A DNA stretch of 46,679 nt, from contig JAKOVL010000125.1 in NCBI GenBank assembly GCA_029782095.1, forward strand, positions 1 through 46,679. The letters run 5' to 3'. Numbering within the stretch: position 1 is the first letter of the stretch; each line of letters begins with the position of its first letter. The position numbers and the translations under genes were made by a program. Source of the stretch: Bacillota bacterium (lineage in GTDB: Bacteria; Bacillota; Dethiobacteria; DTU022). This document shows positions 26,097-36,114 of the stretch, piece by piece. The notes under the pieces are model-generated. The model was not told the origin of the DNA and did no database searches. It saw only the letters and a program-made list of their open reading frames with translations.

Positions 26097-28936
26097 AACG
26101 GGTGGCAGGAGGAGAAATTGTTATCACCGGTGCCAGGGAGCACAATTTGAAAAATATAAATTTAACCCTGCCGCGCAATCAGCTAATTGTCTTTACGGGT
26201 TTGAGCGGCTCAGGAAAATCGTCTCTCGCTTTTGACACGATCTACGCCGAGGGACAGCGCCGTTATGTAGAGTCCCTTTCAGCATATGCCCGCCAGTTCC
26301 TGGGGCAGATGGACAAGCCGGACGTGGACCAGATTGAAGGCCTTTCTCCGGCCATCTCCATTGATCAGAAAACCACTTCCCGGAATCCCCGCTCCACGGT
26401 GGGAACGGTCACAGAGATCTATGACTACATGCGCCTGCTGTTTGCCCGCATCGGTCGGCCTTACTGCCCGCACTGCCGGAAGCCGATCAGGCAGCAGACG
26501 GTCCAGCAGATGGTTGACCAGATCATGACCCTGCCGGAAGAAACGCGCATCCAGGTGCTGGCCCCCATAGTGCGGGGGCGCAAGGGCGAATATGCCCGCT
26601 TGCTGGAGGAGATGCGCCGCAAAGGCTTTGTCCGGGCCAGGGTGGACGGAGAAGTGCGCGAGTTGGAAGAAGAGATCACCCTGGACAAGCAGAAGAAACA
26701 CTCTATTGAAGTGGTCGTAGATCGCCTGGTGATCCGCCCCGGGATAGAAACGCGCCTGGCCGATTCTTTAGAAACAGCGCTAAAGCTGAGCGAGGGCCTG
26801 GTCCTGGTCAGTGAGCCGGAAGGGGGAGAGCTCCTTTTCAGCGAGCGCTTCGCCTGCAGCGATTGCGGCTTTAGCTTTGAAGAGATTAGCCCGCGCATTT
26901 TTTCTTTTAACAGCCCTTATGGGGCCTGCCCTGAATGCAGCGGCCTGGGGTTTCGCAGCGAGTTTTCTCCGGATTTAATCGTTCCCTTTCCGGAGCTGTC
27001 GCTCCGAGAAGGGGCGATTCATCCCTGGTCGGGGCAGCAAAATTATTATTCACAGTTCCTTGAAGCTGCAGCCAGGCAATGGGAGATAGACTTGGATGCG
27101 CCCTTCGCACGGTTGAGCGAAGAGCAGAAGAAAAAGCTCTTTTTCGGCTCCCCTGAGCCGGTGCCCTTTCGCTATATTAATGCTTTCGGCCGGGTGCGCC
27201 ACTACCGAAAAGCTTTTCCCGGGGTGATCCGCCTGCTGCAGCGCCATTACCACTCTACCCAGTCGGAAGATGTGCGGCAATCCCTGGCCCGGTACATGGA
27301 AAACAAGATTTGCCCGGCCTGTCGCGGGCAGCGCCTGAAAGAGTCCAGCCTGGCGGTGCTGGTGGGCGGCCGCCATATTGCCGACGTATCTGCTTTGTCT
27401 GTAGCCGACGCATTGTCCTTTTTTACATCACTGCAGCTAACCGCGCGAGAGCAGCAGATCGCCCGGCAGGTTTTGAAAGAGATTGTGGCCCGCCTACAGT
27501 TCCTGGTTAACGTGGGGCTGCAGTATCTGACCCTGGATCGGGCCGCCACAACTCTTTCCGGGGGGGAAGCACAGCGCATCCGCCTGGCCACCCAGATCGG
27601 CTCTGGCTTGACCGGTGTTATCTATATTTTGGATGAGCCGAGTATCGGCCTGCACCTTAGGGATAACGCCCGCCTGCTGCAAACACTTAAGGCGCTGCGC
27701 GATTTGGGCAATACTGTAATCGTGGTGGAGCATGACGAGGGCACCATCCGCAGCGCCGATCATATCGTTGATATTGGCCCTGGAGCCGGCGCCCACGGAG
27801 GCAGCATTGTTGCCCAGGGCAAGATCGAGGATATCATCTCCGCGCCTTGCTCCATCACCGGGGATTACCTGGCCGGCCGCCGCACCATTGCTGTCCCTGA
27901 GAAAAGGCGCTCTCCCGGGGAGCGCTGGCTATGGGTCAGGGGTGCTGTGGAGCATAACTTGAAAAATATCGACGTCGGCTTTCCTTTAGGGTTGCTAATT
28001 TGTGTCTCCGGGGTTTCCGGTTCGGGCAAAAGCACCCTGGTTAATGAAATTTTGGCCCGGGCCCTGGCCCGCCGCCTGCATCGCGCCCGGGAAATACCCG
28101 GAGCGCACCGCGCAATTGAAGGTATAGAGCATTTGGATAAAGTGATTGAAATAGACCAGTCGCCCATCGGACGAACGCCCCGATCGAACCCGGCCACCTA
28201 TACCGGCCTCTTTGACGGTGTGCGCGAGCTGTTTGCCATGACAACGGAAGCCCGTAAAAGGGGCTACCGTCCCGGCCGGTTCAGCTTTAATGTCAAGGGC
28301 GGCCGCTGCGAAGCCTGCCGGGGAGACGGCATCTTGCGCATAGAAATGCATTTTTTGCCCGATGTGTACGTGCCCTGCGAGGTTTGCCGCGGCCGCCGCT
28401 ATAACCGGGAAACACTGGAAGTGCGCTACAAAGGCCTCAGCATTGCCGATGTCCTGGATCTGACCGTGGAAGAAGCCTTGAGCTTTTTCGAAGCGATCCC
28501 CAAGCTGAAGCGTAAGCTGCAGTTGTTAAATGATGTGGGGCTGGGCTATATGCGCCTGGGCCAGCCTGCCACCACCCTGTCAGGCGGCGAGGCCCAGCGG
28601 GTCAAGCTGGCCACAGAGCTGTCGCGGCGCACCAACGGGCGGTCAATTTATATTTTGGATGAGCCGACCACGGGACTGCACCTGGAGGATATTAATAAGC
28701 TGCTGCTAATCCTGGAGCGCCTGGTTGAGGCCGGCAATACAGTAGTGGTGATTGAGCATAACCTGGATGTGCTGAAGCGGGCTGATTACCTGATTGACCT
28801 GGGGCCGGAGGGAGGCGACGGGGGAGGCGAGGTGGTGGCCTGCGGCACGCCCGAAGAGGTGGCCCGCTGCCCCGCATCCCATACAGGGCGCTGGCTGAGG
28901 CAGGCATTGAGCCCGGCCGCGGCTATGGCAGAATGA
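26093..28936 (+). CDS. uvrA: Excinuclease ABC subunit A
   Basis: This 947-residue ABC-type damage sensor loads UvrB. The first Walker A is [19 protein letters not shown] (about 34-52) and the second [15 protein letters not shown] near 642. Zinc modules are CSDCGF with CPECSG and CEACRGDG with CEVCRG; an additional CPHC is near residue 123. Signature motifs [14 protein letters not shown] and [14 protein letters not shown] are both intact. GTG 26093 overlaps the uvrB stop, so the two are translationally coupled. Confidence 0.97.
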   Translation: MKRVAGGEIVITGAREHNLKNINLTLPRNQLIVFTGLSGSGKSSLAFDTIYAEGQRRYVESLSAYARQFLGQMDKPDVDQIEGLSPAISIDQKTTSRNPRSTVGTVTEIYDYMRLLFARIGRPYCPHCRKPIRQQTVQQMVDQIMTLPEETRIQVLAPIVRGRKGEYARLLEEMRRKGFVRARVDGEVRELEEEITLDKQKKHSIEVVVDRLVIRPGIETRLADSLETALKLSEGLVLVSEPEGGELLFSERFACSDCGFSFEEISPRIFSFNSPYGACPECSGLGFRSEFSPDLIVPFPELSLREGAIHPWSGQQNYYSQFLEAAARQWEIDLDAPFARLSEEQKKKLFFGSPEPVPFRYINAFGRVRHYRKAFPGVIRLLQRHYHSTQSEDVRQSLARYMENKICPACRGQRLKESSLAVLVGGRHIADVSALSVADALSFFTSLQLTAREQQIARQVLKEIVARLQFLVNVGLQYLTLDRAATTLSGGEAQRIRLATQIGSGLTGVIYILDEPSIGLHLRDNARLLQTLKALRDLGNTVIVVEHDEGTIRSADHIVDIGPGAGAHGGSIVAQGKIEDIISAPCSITGDYLAGRRTIAVPEKRRSPGERWLWVRGAVEHNLKNIDVGFPLGLLICVSGVSGSGKSTLVNEILARALARRLHRAREIPGAHRAIEGIEHLDKVIEIDQSPIGRTPRSNPATYTGLFDGVRELFAMTTEARKRGYRPGRFSFNVKGGRCEACRGDGILRIEMHFLPDVYVPCEVCRGRRYNRETLEVRYKGLSIADVLDLTVEEALSFFEAIPKLKRKLQLLNDVGLGYMRLGQPATTLSGGEAQRVKLATELSRRTNGRSIYILDEPTTGLHLEDINKLLLILERLVEAGNTVVVIEHNLDVLKRADYLIDLGPEGGDGGGEVVACGTPEEVARCPASHTGRWLRQALSPAAAMAE

Positions 28937-29091
28937 AATTTTCAGACTTGACTGCACTGATTTAGCAGCGTGACTATGGGTAAAGCACAGCAGAGAAATA
29001 AACAGGTTATTGGTACGCTAAACCATCTGGGGTCCACAGGGATAGAGAGGGAAGCCTTGCGGATAACGATGTTGAGGGGTGCAGCGTTATA

Positions 29092-30957
29092 GTGATCCCT
29101 GAACAGCTTTTGGAAAAAGTAAAGCAGATCCCTGCCTCTCCCGGCGTCTATCTCTTTAAGGACGCAGTGGGCCGGGTGATCTATGTGGGGAAAGCAGTAT
29201 CCCTGCGCCAGCGGGTCCGCTCTTACCTGGCCGATGCGGCAACTCTTTCACCGAAGTTGAAAGCCTTGCAGTCCAAGATGCGCGATATTGATTATTTTGT
29301 TACCGACTCAGAGGTTGAGGCGCTCATATTGGAGTGCAACCTCATCAAGGAATACCGGCCCCGCTACAATGTGAACCTGCGTGATGACAAGGATTATCCC
29401 TGCCTGCGCCTCACCGGGGAGCTTTACCCCCGGCTGGAATACCTGCGCCTTTCCCAAAAAGAGGCGCGGCGGGGCGCCAGGCGGGCTAAGGCCGACAAAA
29501 ATAAATCCGGCGAAAGATTTTTCGGGCCTTACACCAATGCCGGCGCGGTGCGCGAAACGATGCGCCTGCTGGGGAAGCTCTTTCCCCTGCGCCGCTGCCG
29601 CCAGCCCCTTACCGGTGAGCCGTCTCCCCACCGTCCCTGCCTGAATTATCAAATGAGACGCTGCCTCGCCCCTTGTCGGGGAGCCCAGGCAGTATCCCCC
29701 GAAGAATATGGCGCCCTGGTTAAACAGGTTGTCCTGTTCCTGGAGGGGCGCCAGACGGAGTTGGAGCGCGATTTGGAACAAAAAATGCAGGCTGCGGCAG
29801 AGCGCGAGCATTTTGAAGAAGCGGCCCGGATCAGGGATCAATTATTAGCCCTGCGCCAGGTTGCCGCCAGGCAGCAGAACGTATTCAACCTGAAAAAAGC
29901 CACGGATCAGGATGTTCTGGCCCTGGTTAGAGAAGGGAAAGAGGCAGCAGTGCACCTTTTTGTCATCAGGGAAGGCAAGCTGCTCAACCAGGAACACTTC
30001 AGGCTGACCGGCGCCGCCGGGGAAAGTGACGCCGATACCCTGGCCGCATTTATTAAATCCTATTACAGCAGGGGAGGACGCCCCCCTAAAGAAATAATTC
30101 TTTCGCATCCAGCCAGCGAGAAAGAGCTATTGCAGCAGTGGCTTAGGCGTACTGCCGGTTACAGGGTAAACATAGTTGTCCCAACCCGGGGCGATCGGCG
30201 AAGGCTTTTGGCCCTGGCTAGACGCAACGGCGAATTAAAATTGCGAGAAGAGCTGCAGCAAACCTGGCAGCGAGAGCGGCTGCCCCTGGCGGAGCTGGCC
30301 CAGCTGGCCGGTTTGCAAGAGGAGCCGGGGCGCATTGAAGGTTATGATATTTCACACTTGCAGGGCAGCGAGGCGGTAGGCTCCATGGTTGTGTTCGAAC
30401 AGGGCCAGCCGTCTAAAGAAAGCTACCGTCTCTTTCACTTGCGGCACACGCCGCCCGGAGACGATTATGCCGCTTTGCAAGAAGTGCTGCGCCGCAGGGC
30501 CAGGCGCAATGAGTGGCCTTTACCCGACCTGATCCTGGTAGACGGGGGTAAAGGCCAGTTGAAAGCAGCCCGGGAAGCGCTGAACCAGGCCGGGCTGCAG
30601 ACGCTTCCGGTAATTTCTCTGGCTAAAAACCCGGAACAAATCTTTTTGGAAGGCGCCGCCCTCCCGGTCATCCTTCCAGCCCACAGCATCCTGCTGCAGC
30701 TTTTACAGCGCATCCGGGATGAGGCGCATCGTTTTGCCCTGGATTATCACCGCCGCCTGCGGCAGCGGAGCGGGACCATTTCCGTCCTGGAGCGCATTCC
30801 CGGCATAGGGCCAAAACGCAGGAGCGCATTGCTGCAGCATTTTGGCAGCCTGGAGGCGCTGCTGCGCGCCTCTCCGGAACAAATTGAAGCTGTGCCCGGT
30901 TTTAGCAAAGTCCTTGCCGAAACCCTCTACCAGCATCTCCATGGCGGCAATGTCTAG
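29092..30957 (+). CDS. uvrC: Excinuclease ABC subunit C
   Basis: UvrC makes both incisions in nucleotide excision repair. The GIY-YIG domain is at about 13-95 (PGVYLFKDAVGRVIYVGKA). The UVR domain is near 215 (EREHFEEAARIRDQLL). The RNase H-like nuclease follows with EGYDISHLQGSEAVGSMVV and LILVDGGKGQLKAA, then tandem HhH motifs (ERIPGIGPKRRSALLQHFGS). 621 residues is normal. The start is GTG 29092 with GAGGGG 12 bases upstream. A 155-base gap from uvrA holds a TTGACT that may serve a weak separate promoter. Confidence 0.96.
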   Translation: MIPEQLLEKVKQIPASPGVYLFKDAVGRVIYVGKAVSLRQRVRSYLADAATLSPKLKALQSKMRDIDYFVTDSEVEALILECNLIKEYRPRYNVNLRDDKDYPCLRLTGELYPRLEYLRLSQKEARRGARRAKADKNKSGERFFGPYTNAGAVRETMRLLGKLFPLRRCRQPLTGEPSPHRPCLNYQMRRCLAPCRGAQAVSPEEYGALVKQVVLFLEGRQTELERDLEQKMQAAAEREHFEEAARIRDQLLALRQVAARQQNVFNLKKATDQDVLALVREGKEAAVHLFVIREGKLLNQEHFRLTGAAGESDADTLAAFIKSYYSRGGRPPKEIILSHPASEKELLQQWLRRTAGYRVNIVVPTRGDRRRLLALARRNGELKLREELQQTWQRERLPLAELAQLAGLQEEPGRIEGYDISHLQGSEAVGSMVVFEQGQPSKESYRLFHLRHTPPGDDYAALQEVLRRRARRNEWPLPDLILVDGGKGQLKAAREALNQAGLQTLPVISLAKNPEQIFLEGAALPVILPAHSILLQLLQRIRDEAHRFALDYHRRLRQRSGTISVLERIPGIGPKRRSALLQHFGSLEALLRASPEQIEAVPGFSKVLAETLYQHLHGGNV

Positions 30958-31008
30958 TAAAAACTCTAGCAGATGGTGCGCCGTGCTAATCCTGGCAACG
31001 GATTCAAA

Positions 31009-31024
31009 GGGGTTATGCTATAAT
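31009..31024 (+). repeat. First copy of a 16-base promoter-like direct repeat
   Basis: GGGGTTATGCTATAAT at 31009-31024 recurs exactly at 31158-31173. It ends in an extended -10 (TGCTATAAT). No good -35 is seen for either copy. In the 326 bases between uvrC and the HAD gene there is no open frame of note. Confidence 0.65.
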
Positions 31025-31157
31025 TGGAATACAGACTCCAGGATTCAGAATAACGCCCAAGGCAACCATCTCTAAGTAAGGGTTCTGGCAAAGTGTGCTG
31101 TGGCCTTTATTTTAAATGTTGTCCTCTCTCAATTCTGCTTTTCCGAACAAATCTGGC

Positions 31158-31173
31158 GGGGTTATGCTATAAT
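31158..31173 (+). repeat. Second copy of the 16-base promoter-like direct repeat
   Basis: This is identical to 31009-31024 and 149 bases downstream. It is the nearer of the two to the HAD gene (start 31284) and could drive it. TCCAGAAT (31186-31193) and ATTCTGGA (31230-31237) downstream are inverted and could fold in the leader. Confidence 0.65.
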
Positions 31174-31283
31174 CAGGAATGAGCATCCAGAATAGGGGGC
31201 GGTTTTCCGGCATTTCTCCTGCCTCCTAAATTCTGGATTATGAATACCTGCATTAAAAAAATTAACTTTAGGAGATTAATCGA

Positions 31284-32096
31284 TTGCGCTACCGTTTAAT
31301 TGCCGTTGACTTGGACGGCACACTGCTTGATCACAATTTAAGGATATCTCCCCGGAACAAAAGGGCGCTCAAAGAAGCGGCTAAACGGGGAGTGATGGTC
31401 ACTGTGGCCACGGGGAGAATGTACCGCACCAGTATTCCTTACGTGCGCGAACTGGAGCTGAATACAGACTGGCCGATGATCAATTATCATGGGGCCTTGA
31501 TTAAAACTACAGAGAGTAAAAAAGTGCTTCACTACCAGCCTGTTGATCTTGACCTGGCCGTAGACATCGCCGCTTATGCCGAAGCGGAGAGGTATCACGT
31601 CAACGCCTTTATCGGCGACTGTCTTTACATCGAAGCGGAAAACGAATTTTCCCGCTACTATCAAAGTATTGCCGATGTTGAGCTCGAAGCGGTGGGCAAG
31701 CTTTCGCACTACTTAAAACAGCGCGGCGAGGCGCCGGCCAAGTTGACCATTATCAACTGGCACGAACAGCTTAACCGGATTGAAGCTTTTTTAAAGGAGC
31801 GCTACGGGGATAAAATAGCGGCGATGCAGTCGCTTCCCTATTTTCTTGAAATTACGGACAGGCGTGCTACCAAGGGCCAGGCGCTGCATTGGCTGGCCCA
31901 TCGCCTGGGCATTCTGCCGGAAGAAATAGTGGCCTTTGGCGACAGTTACAATGACCTTGACATGATTAAATATGCCGGCCTGGGCGTAGCCATGGCCAAT
32001 GCCCGGCCGGAAGTTAGCCGGGCTGCGGATCTGGTTACTGATTCCAATGATCAAGACGGAGTGGCCAGGGTCATCGAGGAATATATCTTGGTATAA
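31284..32096 (+). CDS. Cof-type HAD-IIB phosphatase
   Basis: This 270-residue protein is a haloacid dehalogenase-superfamily phosphatase of the Cof/YidA type. Motif I DLDGTLLD is at about 9-16, motif II VTVATGR at about 39-45, the cap domain at about 85-190, and motif IV FGDSYNDLDMI near 217. Members hydrolyse sugar phosphates or flavin and other small phosphates; the substrate cannot be told. Start TTG 31284 is set by TAGGAG about 9 bases before it. Confidence 0.88.
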   Translation: MRYRLIAVDLDGTLLDHNLRISPRNKRALKEAAKRGVMVTVATGRMYRTSIPYVRELELNTDWPMINYHGALIKTTESKKVLHYQPVDLDLAVDIAAYAEAERYHVNAFIGDCLYIEAENEFSRYYQSIADVELEAVGKLSHYLKQRGEAPAKLTIINWHEQLNRIEAFLKERYGDKIAAMQSLPYFLEITDRRATKGQALHWLAHRLGILPEEIVAFGDSYNDLDMIKYAGLGVAMANARPEVSRAADLVTDSNDQDGVARVIEEYILV

Positions 32097-32128
32097 TGCA
32101 AGTAAGATGACTGAAAAGATAATTTCGC

Positions 32129-32157
32129 TTGACGTACTTCCAGGCTTGTGATATTTT
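32129..32157 (+). promoter_or_regulatory. Sigma-A promoter for the Rrf2 regulator
   Basis: TTGACG (32129-32134) and TATTTT (32152-32157) are 17 bases apart, with an extended TG at 32149-32150. It is one of the best sigma-A sites in the window, 46 bases before the gene. Confidence 0.75.
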
Positions 32158-32202
32158 TAACATGAGCTTGTTTTTTTAATATTTTCATCTGGAGGTAGAA
32201 CA

Positions 32203-32640
32203 ATGCAACTTTCAACCAAGGCACGCTACGCAACCCGGGCAATGATGGAGCTGGCTCGTACTTACGGCCAGGGCCCGGTTCTATTGAAGAATATCGCCAA
32301 GAGACAGAATATTTCTGAAAAATATCTGGAACAATTGATGGCACCCCTGCGGGCTTCCGGCCTTATTTTCACCATGCGCGGCAACAAGGGCGGTTATGTT
32401 CTGGGCCGGGAGCCCAGGGAGATAACCCTCTATGATGTGATCAGCATAGTTGAAGGCTCCCTGGCGCCGGTGCCGTGTGTAGACAAAGTAGAAATGTGTG
32501 AAAGATGGGAGAATTGCGCTACCCGTAAAATATGGGTTCGCCTAAAAGAGCGCCTCACCGCCGAACTAAGAGCAATCAGCCTGGCTGAGCTGGCAGCGTC
32601 CCAGGAACAGATAGACAGCCCAACGCATCTAGAATCATAA
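32203..32640 (+). CDS. Rrf2/IscR family transcriptional regulator
   Basis: This 145-residue protein has an N-terminal winged helix (STKARYATRAMMELA, then NISEKYLEQLMAPLRASGLI). Three cysteines follow at about residues 89, 96 and 102 (C-x6-C-x5-C). IscR holds a [2Fe-2S] cluster with a similar C-x5-C-x5-C set, so cluster-based sensing is likely. No iscS or nifU gene follows, so its targets are elsewhere. It is monocistronic, between its own promoter and a terminator. Confidence 0.9.
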   Translation: MQLSTKARYATRAMMELARTYGQGPVLLKNIAKRQNISEKYLEQLMAPLRASGLIFTMRGNKGGYVLGREPREITLYDVISIVEGSLAPVPCVDKVEMCERWENCATRKIWVRLKERLTAELRAISLAELAASQEQIDSPTHLES

Positions 32641-32667
32641 ACATATCTCCTTTTTTCGAGATTTGGG

Positions 32668-32695
32668 AAGGGCGGTGCAGCGGCACAGCCCTTTT
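32668..32695 (+). terminator. Intrinsic terminator after the Rrf2 gene
   Basis: AAGGGC (32668-32673) pairs with GCCCTT (32688-32693) and, across a G/A mismatch, GTGC with GCAC, closing a 4-base loop. TTTT follows. Confidence 0.72.
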
Positions 32696-32707
32696 GCATA
32701 AATTCCG

Positions 32708-32736
32708 GCAGGATTAATATGCTTAATACAGAATTT
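32708..32736 (+). promoter_or_regulatory. Sigma-H-like promoter upstream of rapZ
   Basis: -35 GCAGGATTA (32708-32716), an 11-base spacer, and -10 ACAGAATTT (32728-32736) match the sigma-H consensus at every defined position. The terminator before it isolates the unit, so this may be the main promoter for rapZ-yvcK-whiA. Transcription would start near 32743, about 33 bases before the gene. Confidence 0.75.
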
Positions 32737-32775
32737 ATTCTGAGAGCCCCAGCCCATAACTAAGAGGTGACCCGG

Positions 32776-33645
32776 GTGGAAGCACAGCCAACAATTCAAA
32801 TAGTTTTAATCACCGGCATGTCCGGAGCGGGAAAAAGCCACGCCATCAACTGTTTTGAAGATCTGGGCTACTTTTGCGTGGATAACCTCCCGCCCACCCT
32901 GCTTCCGAAATTTGCCGAGTTGTGTGCCCAGCTGGAAGGCCGCTTGAATAAAGTGGCCCTGGTCAGCGATTTGCGCGGCGGAGTTTTCTTTAATAACTTA
33001 TTTGAGGCCCTGCAAGAATTGGACAGCAACCGCATCGACTATGAAATCCTCTTTCTCGAAGCCGATGATGAGGTGTTGATCCGGCGTTTCAAGGAAACCA
33101 GGCGCCGCCATCCCCTCGCTGACCTAAGCCTTCGTGAGGCCATAGAGAAGGAGCGGCAAATGCTGGCGGAGCTGCGCGGCAAGGCCAACCGGGTTATCGA
33201 TACGTCCTCGCTGACTCCCCGTGAATTAAAGGAGACTATCGCCAACCTGTATGAGCCCGAGCAGCGGGAAAAAAGCATGTTCATCACCATCGTCTCCTTT
33301 GGGTTCAAATACGGCCTGCCCCTGGATGCAGACCTGGTTTTTGATGTCCGTTTTCTGCCGAACCCCCACTATGTTCAGCATCTACGCAGCCTGACCGGTC
33401 AGGATCCCCAGGTTAAGGATTATATCTGGCGCTGGATGGTCACGCACAAGTATTTGCAGAAGGTGCATGATCTATTGGAATTTTCCATACCCTACTATAT
33501 CCGGGAAGGCAAGTCAAACCTGGTTGTTGCCGTAGGATGCACCGGAGGCAAGCACCGTTCAGTGGCCGTGGCGGAGGAGATTGGCCGCCTGCTGGGCGAT
33601 CGCTACCGGGTCAACTGTGAGCACCGGGATATGCACAAAGCGTAA
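32776..33645 (+). CDS. rapZ: RapZ/YvcJ-type nucleotide-binding protein
   Basis: This 289-residue P-loop protein has Walker A GMSGAGKS near residue 16 and the family segments LGYFCVDNLPP, FLPNPHY and AVGCTGGKHRSVAVAE. In E. coli RapZ guides decay of the GlmZ small RNA; in B. subtilis YvcJ affects competence gene expression. GTG 32776 is chosen over GTG 32767 because AGAGGTGA lies directly upstream of it. The order rapZ-yvcK-whiA is conserved in Firmicutes. Confidence 0.94.
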   Translation: MEAQPTIQIVLITGMSGAGKSHAINCFEDLGYFCVDNLPPTLLPKFAELCAQLEGRLNKVALVSDLRGGVFFNNLFEALQELDSNRIDYEILFLEADDEVLIRRFKETRRRHPLADLSLREAIEKERQMLAELRGKANRVIDTSSLTPRELKETIANLYEPEQREKSMFITIVSFGFKYGLPLDADLVFDVRFLPNPHYVQHLRSLTGQDPQVKDYIWRWMVTHKYLQKVHDLLEFSIPYYIREGKSNLVVAVGCTGGKHRSVAVAEEIGRLLGDRYRVNCEHRDMHKA

Positions 33646-33673
33646 CTGTCTTCTGCATGGGAGGATTGAGCTG

Positions 33674-35062
33674 TTGTTCAGCCGGAAAAATAAAGTTGGC
33701 AGCATGGTACAATGGCTCTACCCCGGCTTGAAGGTAAAGCGATGGCTGCTGCTGTCGGCATGTGGCCTGGCAGCTGCACTGGTAGGATTCACACTGCTTG
33801 TGGGGCCAGGCCTGCTGCACCTCGCCGAGAAAATACATGCACAGCTGCTGATTCATTTCCAGAATAGAATTTACAGCAGTATGCTTTTGTGTGCCGGCCT
33901 TTTGATGTTGTTGTTTGGCCTGCAAAAAACCGCCGCAGCGGTAAAGGAGGTCCTGGCCCGCCATCAAAGCAGGCCGCTTATTGAGGTCCTCTTCACCAGG
34001 CGCCTCCTGGAAAAAGGGCCCCGCATTGTCGTTATCGGCGGGGGCACCGGGCTTTCGACCTTGCTGAAGGGTTTAAAAGAATATACCAGCAATCTGACCG
34101 CCGTAGTTACAGTTACCGATGACGGCGGCAGCTCGGGTCGCCTGCGGGGAGAACTGGGCATCCTCCCTCCGGGAGATATCCGTTCCTGCTTGTTGGCCCT
34201 GGCCGATACCGAACCGCTCATGGAAAAGCTGTTCCAGCATCGCTTCACCGGGGGTGCGGGGCTGGAAGGGCACAGCTTTGGCAATCTGTTTATTGCAGCC
34301 ATGACCGAAATGTTCGGTTTCCAGGAGGCGGTTAAGCTGTTTGGCCAGGTTCTGGCCATCCGCGGACAGGTATACCCGGTAACCCTGGAGATGGTTCAGC
34401 TTCTGTCCGAGGATGTTGAAGGCCGCCGCTTCCGCGGGCAGTCAACAATATACCAGGGGAAGGGTCCCTTAAGGAGAGTTTTGCTCGATCCCCCTTCAAT
34501 AAAACCGCTTCCTGAAGTTCTGGCGGCCATTGAAGAGGCGGAGGCCATAGTCCTCGGCCCGGGCAGCCTTTTCACCAGCGTTATACCCAACCTGCTGGTG
34601 GGGGGAGTTGTTGAGGCCATCCGCCATTCACGGGCGGCGGTCTTCTATGTATGTAACGTCATGACCCAGCCGGGAGAAACCACGGGGTTTACCGCTGCCG
34701 ACCATGTGCAGGCGCTGCTGGATCACGCGATGCCGGGGTTGATTGACTGCGTTATCGTCAATGCAGATCTGGCTGTGTCCCGGGACAAACTGGAACCTTT
34801 TTTGAAAAAAGGTTCAGTGCTGGTCCGCCCTGACTATAAACGGCTGCGGCAGCAGGCCAGCCGCCTCATCAACGGCCCCTTTATTAATCGCAATATGCCT
34901 ACCCGTCATCATGGACAGCGCCTGGCCCAGGCTATTGTGGAGCAAACCCTGGCGTATGCCGGGCGCAATAGGACAAAGGCTGCAGTGAAGCAATTTAAGT
35001 CGTTTGACAGCCGTATTCGCCGGCAGCTGGATCGGCTGGCGAAAGAACATCGATGCTGGTGA
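33674..35062 (+). CDS. yvcK: YvcK/GlmR (gluconeogenesis factor) with N-terminal membrane anchor
   Basis: This is the YvcK/CofD-like Rossmann protein that binds UDP-GlcNAc and steers carbon to cell-wall precursors. The core starts near residue 114 (GPRIVVIGGGTGLSTLLKGL) and includes TDDGGSSGRLR and PGSLFTSVIPNLLV. The first 110 residues are an extension with two membrane segments (about 25-45 and 70-88), absent from the B. subtilis protein. TTG 33674 is chosen because GGGAGG lies 9 bases before it, giving 462 residues; ATG 33704 also keeps both helices. Confidence 0.92.
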   Translation: MFSRKNKVGSMVQWLYPGLKVKRWLLLSACGLAAALVGFTLLVGPGLLHLAEKIHAQLLIHFQNRIYSSMLLCAGLLMLLFGLQKTAAAVKEVLARHQSRPLIEVLFTRRLLEKGPRIVVIGGGTGLSTLLKGLKEYTSNLTAVVTVTDDGGSSGRLRGELGILPPGDIRSCLLALADTEPLMEKLFQHRFTGGAGLEGHSFGNLFIAAMTEMFGFQEAVKLFGQVLAIRGQVYPVTLEMVQLLSEDVEGRRFRGQSTIYQGKGPLRRVLLDPPSIKPLPEVLAAIEEAEAIVLGPGSLFTSVIPNLLVGGVVEAIRHSRAAVFYVCNVMTQPGETTGFTAADHVQALLDHAMPGLIDCVIVNADLAVSRDKLEPFLKKGSVLVRPDYKRLRQQASRLINGPFINRNMPTRHHGQRLAQAIVEQTLAYAGRNRTKAAVKQFKSFDSRIRRQLDRLAKEHRCW

Positions 35063-35109
35063 ATCTATTTAAGCAAGGGGCTGCGGTCCGCTAAGACGGG
35101 GGTGTTAAA

Positions 35110-36075
35110 ATGACCTTTGCCCGGCAGGTAAAGCAGGAATTGGCCCGCTTTGGGGAAAGCCATGACTGCTGCAACTCCTGGGAGTTGACTGCATTTCTGC
35201 TTTTGAAGGGCTTCCTCTCTATCCGTGAAGGCAAACAAACCCTGATCGTGCAGACTGACTATAGCTATATCGCCCGCCGTCTGTTTACCCTGTTTAAGGC
35301 AGTGGGAATTAAATCACCGGCGGTAGTGCTGCAGCAGAAGCCGAAATTGGGAGTAAACCGCTACCTGGTGCAGTTGGCCGGGGCCGACCAGGTAGAGGCG
35401 CTGCTGCTTTATTTATGCCTTAAGGAGTCCGGGCAGGCCAACCATCTTGCGCGGGATGCACAAACAACCCCACAGAAGCATTGTTGCCGAAGGGCCTTTC
35501 TCAGGGGAGCTTTTTTGGCGGCAGGTTCTATCAGCGTTTCCAGGCGCTCCGGCTATCACCTGGAAATTAACTGCAGCTACGAGGAAGATGCTGCCGCTTT
35601 ACGGGATTGCCTGGGCTTTTTTTCTCTCAAGCCGTTTCTGCGCCGGCGCCGCGGCCGCAGCTCCATCTACTTTAAAGATGCAGAAGCTATCGCCGACTTT
35701 TTGCGTATTGTCGGTGCAAGCAGTTCCCTGCTTGCCCTGGAAAATATCCGGGTAGTTAATAGTATGCGCAACCAGGTAAACAGGCTGGTAAACTGCGATA
35801 CAGCCAATGTTCAAAAAATAGTAGATTCAGCCCAGCAACAGCTGCGTCAAATTGAAATCATCGAAAATCACATCGGTTTAAACAATTTGCCGCACTCCTT
35901 GCGCCAGGCAGCGCAGCTGCGCTGCCGCTTTCCAGAAGCTTCGCTAAAAGAGCTGGGCCTGATGCTTAAACCTCCAGTAGGAAAATCAGGAATGAACCAC
36001 CGCTTCAGACAGCTGGAGCAAATTGCCGCCGAATGTCTCAAACGGGAAGACAATTTCCAAAAGCCTGCTGAATAA
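35110..36075 (+). CDS. whiA: WhiA-type DNA-binding protein
   Basis: This 321-residue protein has an N-terminal LAGLIDADG-like domain (FLRGAFLAAGSISVSRRSGYHLEI in the second repeat) and a C-terminal helix-turn-helix (residues about 250-310, ending in NHRFRQLEQIA). WhiA controls sporulation septation in Streptomyces and affects division and chromosome segregation in B. subtilis. It is third in the rapZ-yvcK-whiA block, 47 bases after yvcK. Confidence 0.94.
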   Translation: MTFARQVKQELARFGESHDCCNSWELTAFLLLKGFLSIREGKQTLIVQTDYSYIARRLFTLFKAVGIKSPAVVLQQKPKLGVNRYLVQLAGADQVEALLLYLCLKESGQANHLARDAQTTPQKHCCRRAFLRGAFLAAGSISVSRRSGYHLEINCSYEEDAAALRDCLGFFSLKPFLRRRRGRSSIYFKDAEAIADFLRIVGASSSLLALENIRVVNSMRNQVNRLVNCDTANVQKIVDSAQQQLRQIEIIENHIGLNNLPHSLRQAAQLRCRFPEASLKELGLMLKPPVGKSGMNHRFRQLEQIAAECLKREDNFQKPAE

Positions 36076-36114
36076 TATAATTTTAAAGGACAAATTAAAC
36101 ACACCGGTATATAC

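Noticed and set aside
28948-28977. Promoter between uvrA and uvrC
   Set aside because: TTGACT is good, but the best -10 at 18 bases (GACTAT) is weak and has no other support.
31086-31099. TGGCA and TGCT resembling a sigma-54 promoter
   Set aside because: The GG and GC are 8 bases apart, not the required 10.
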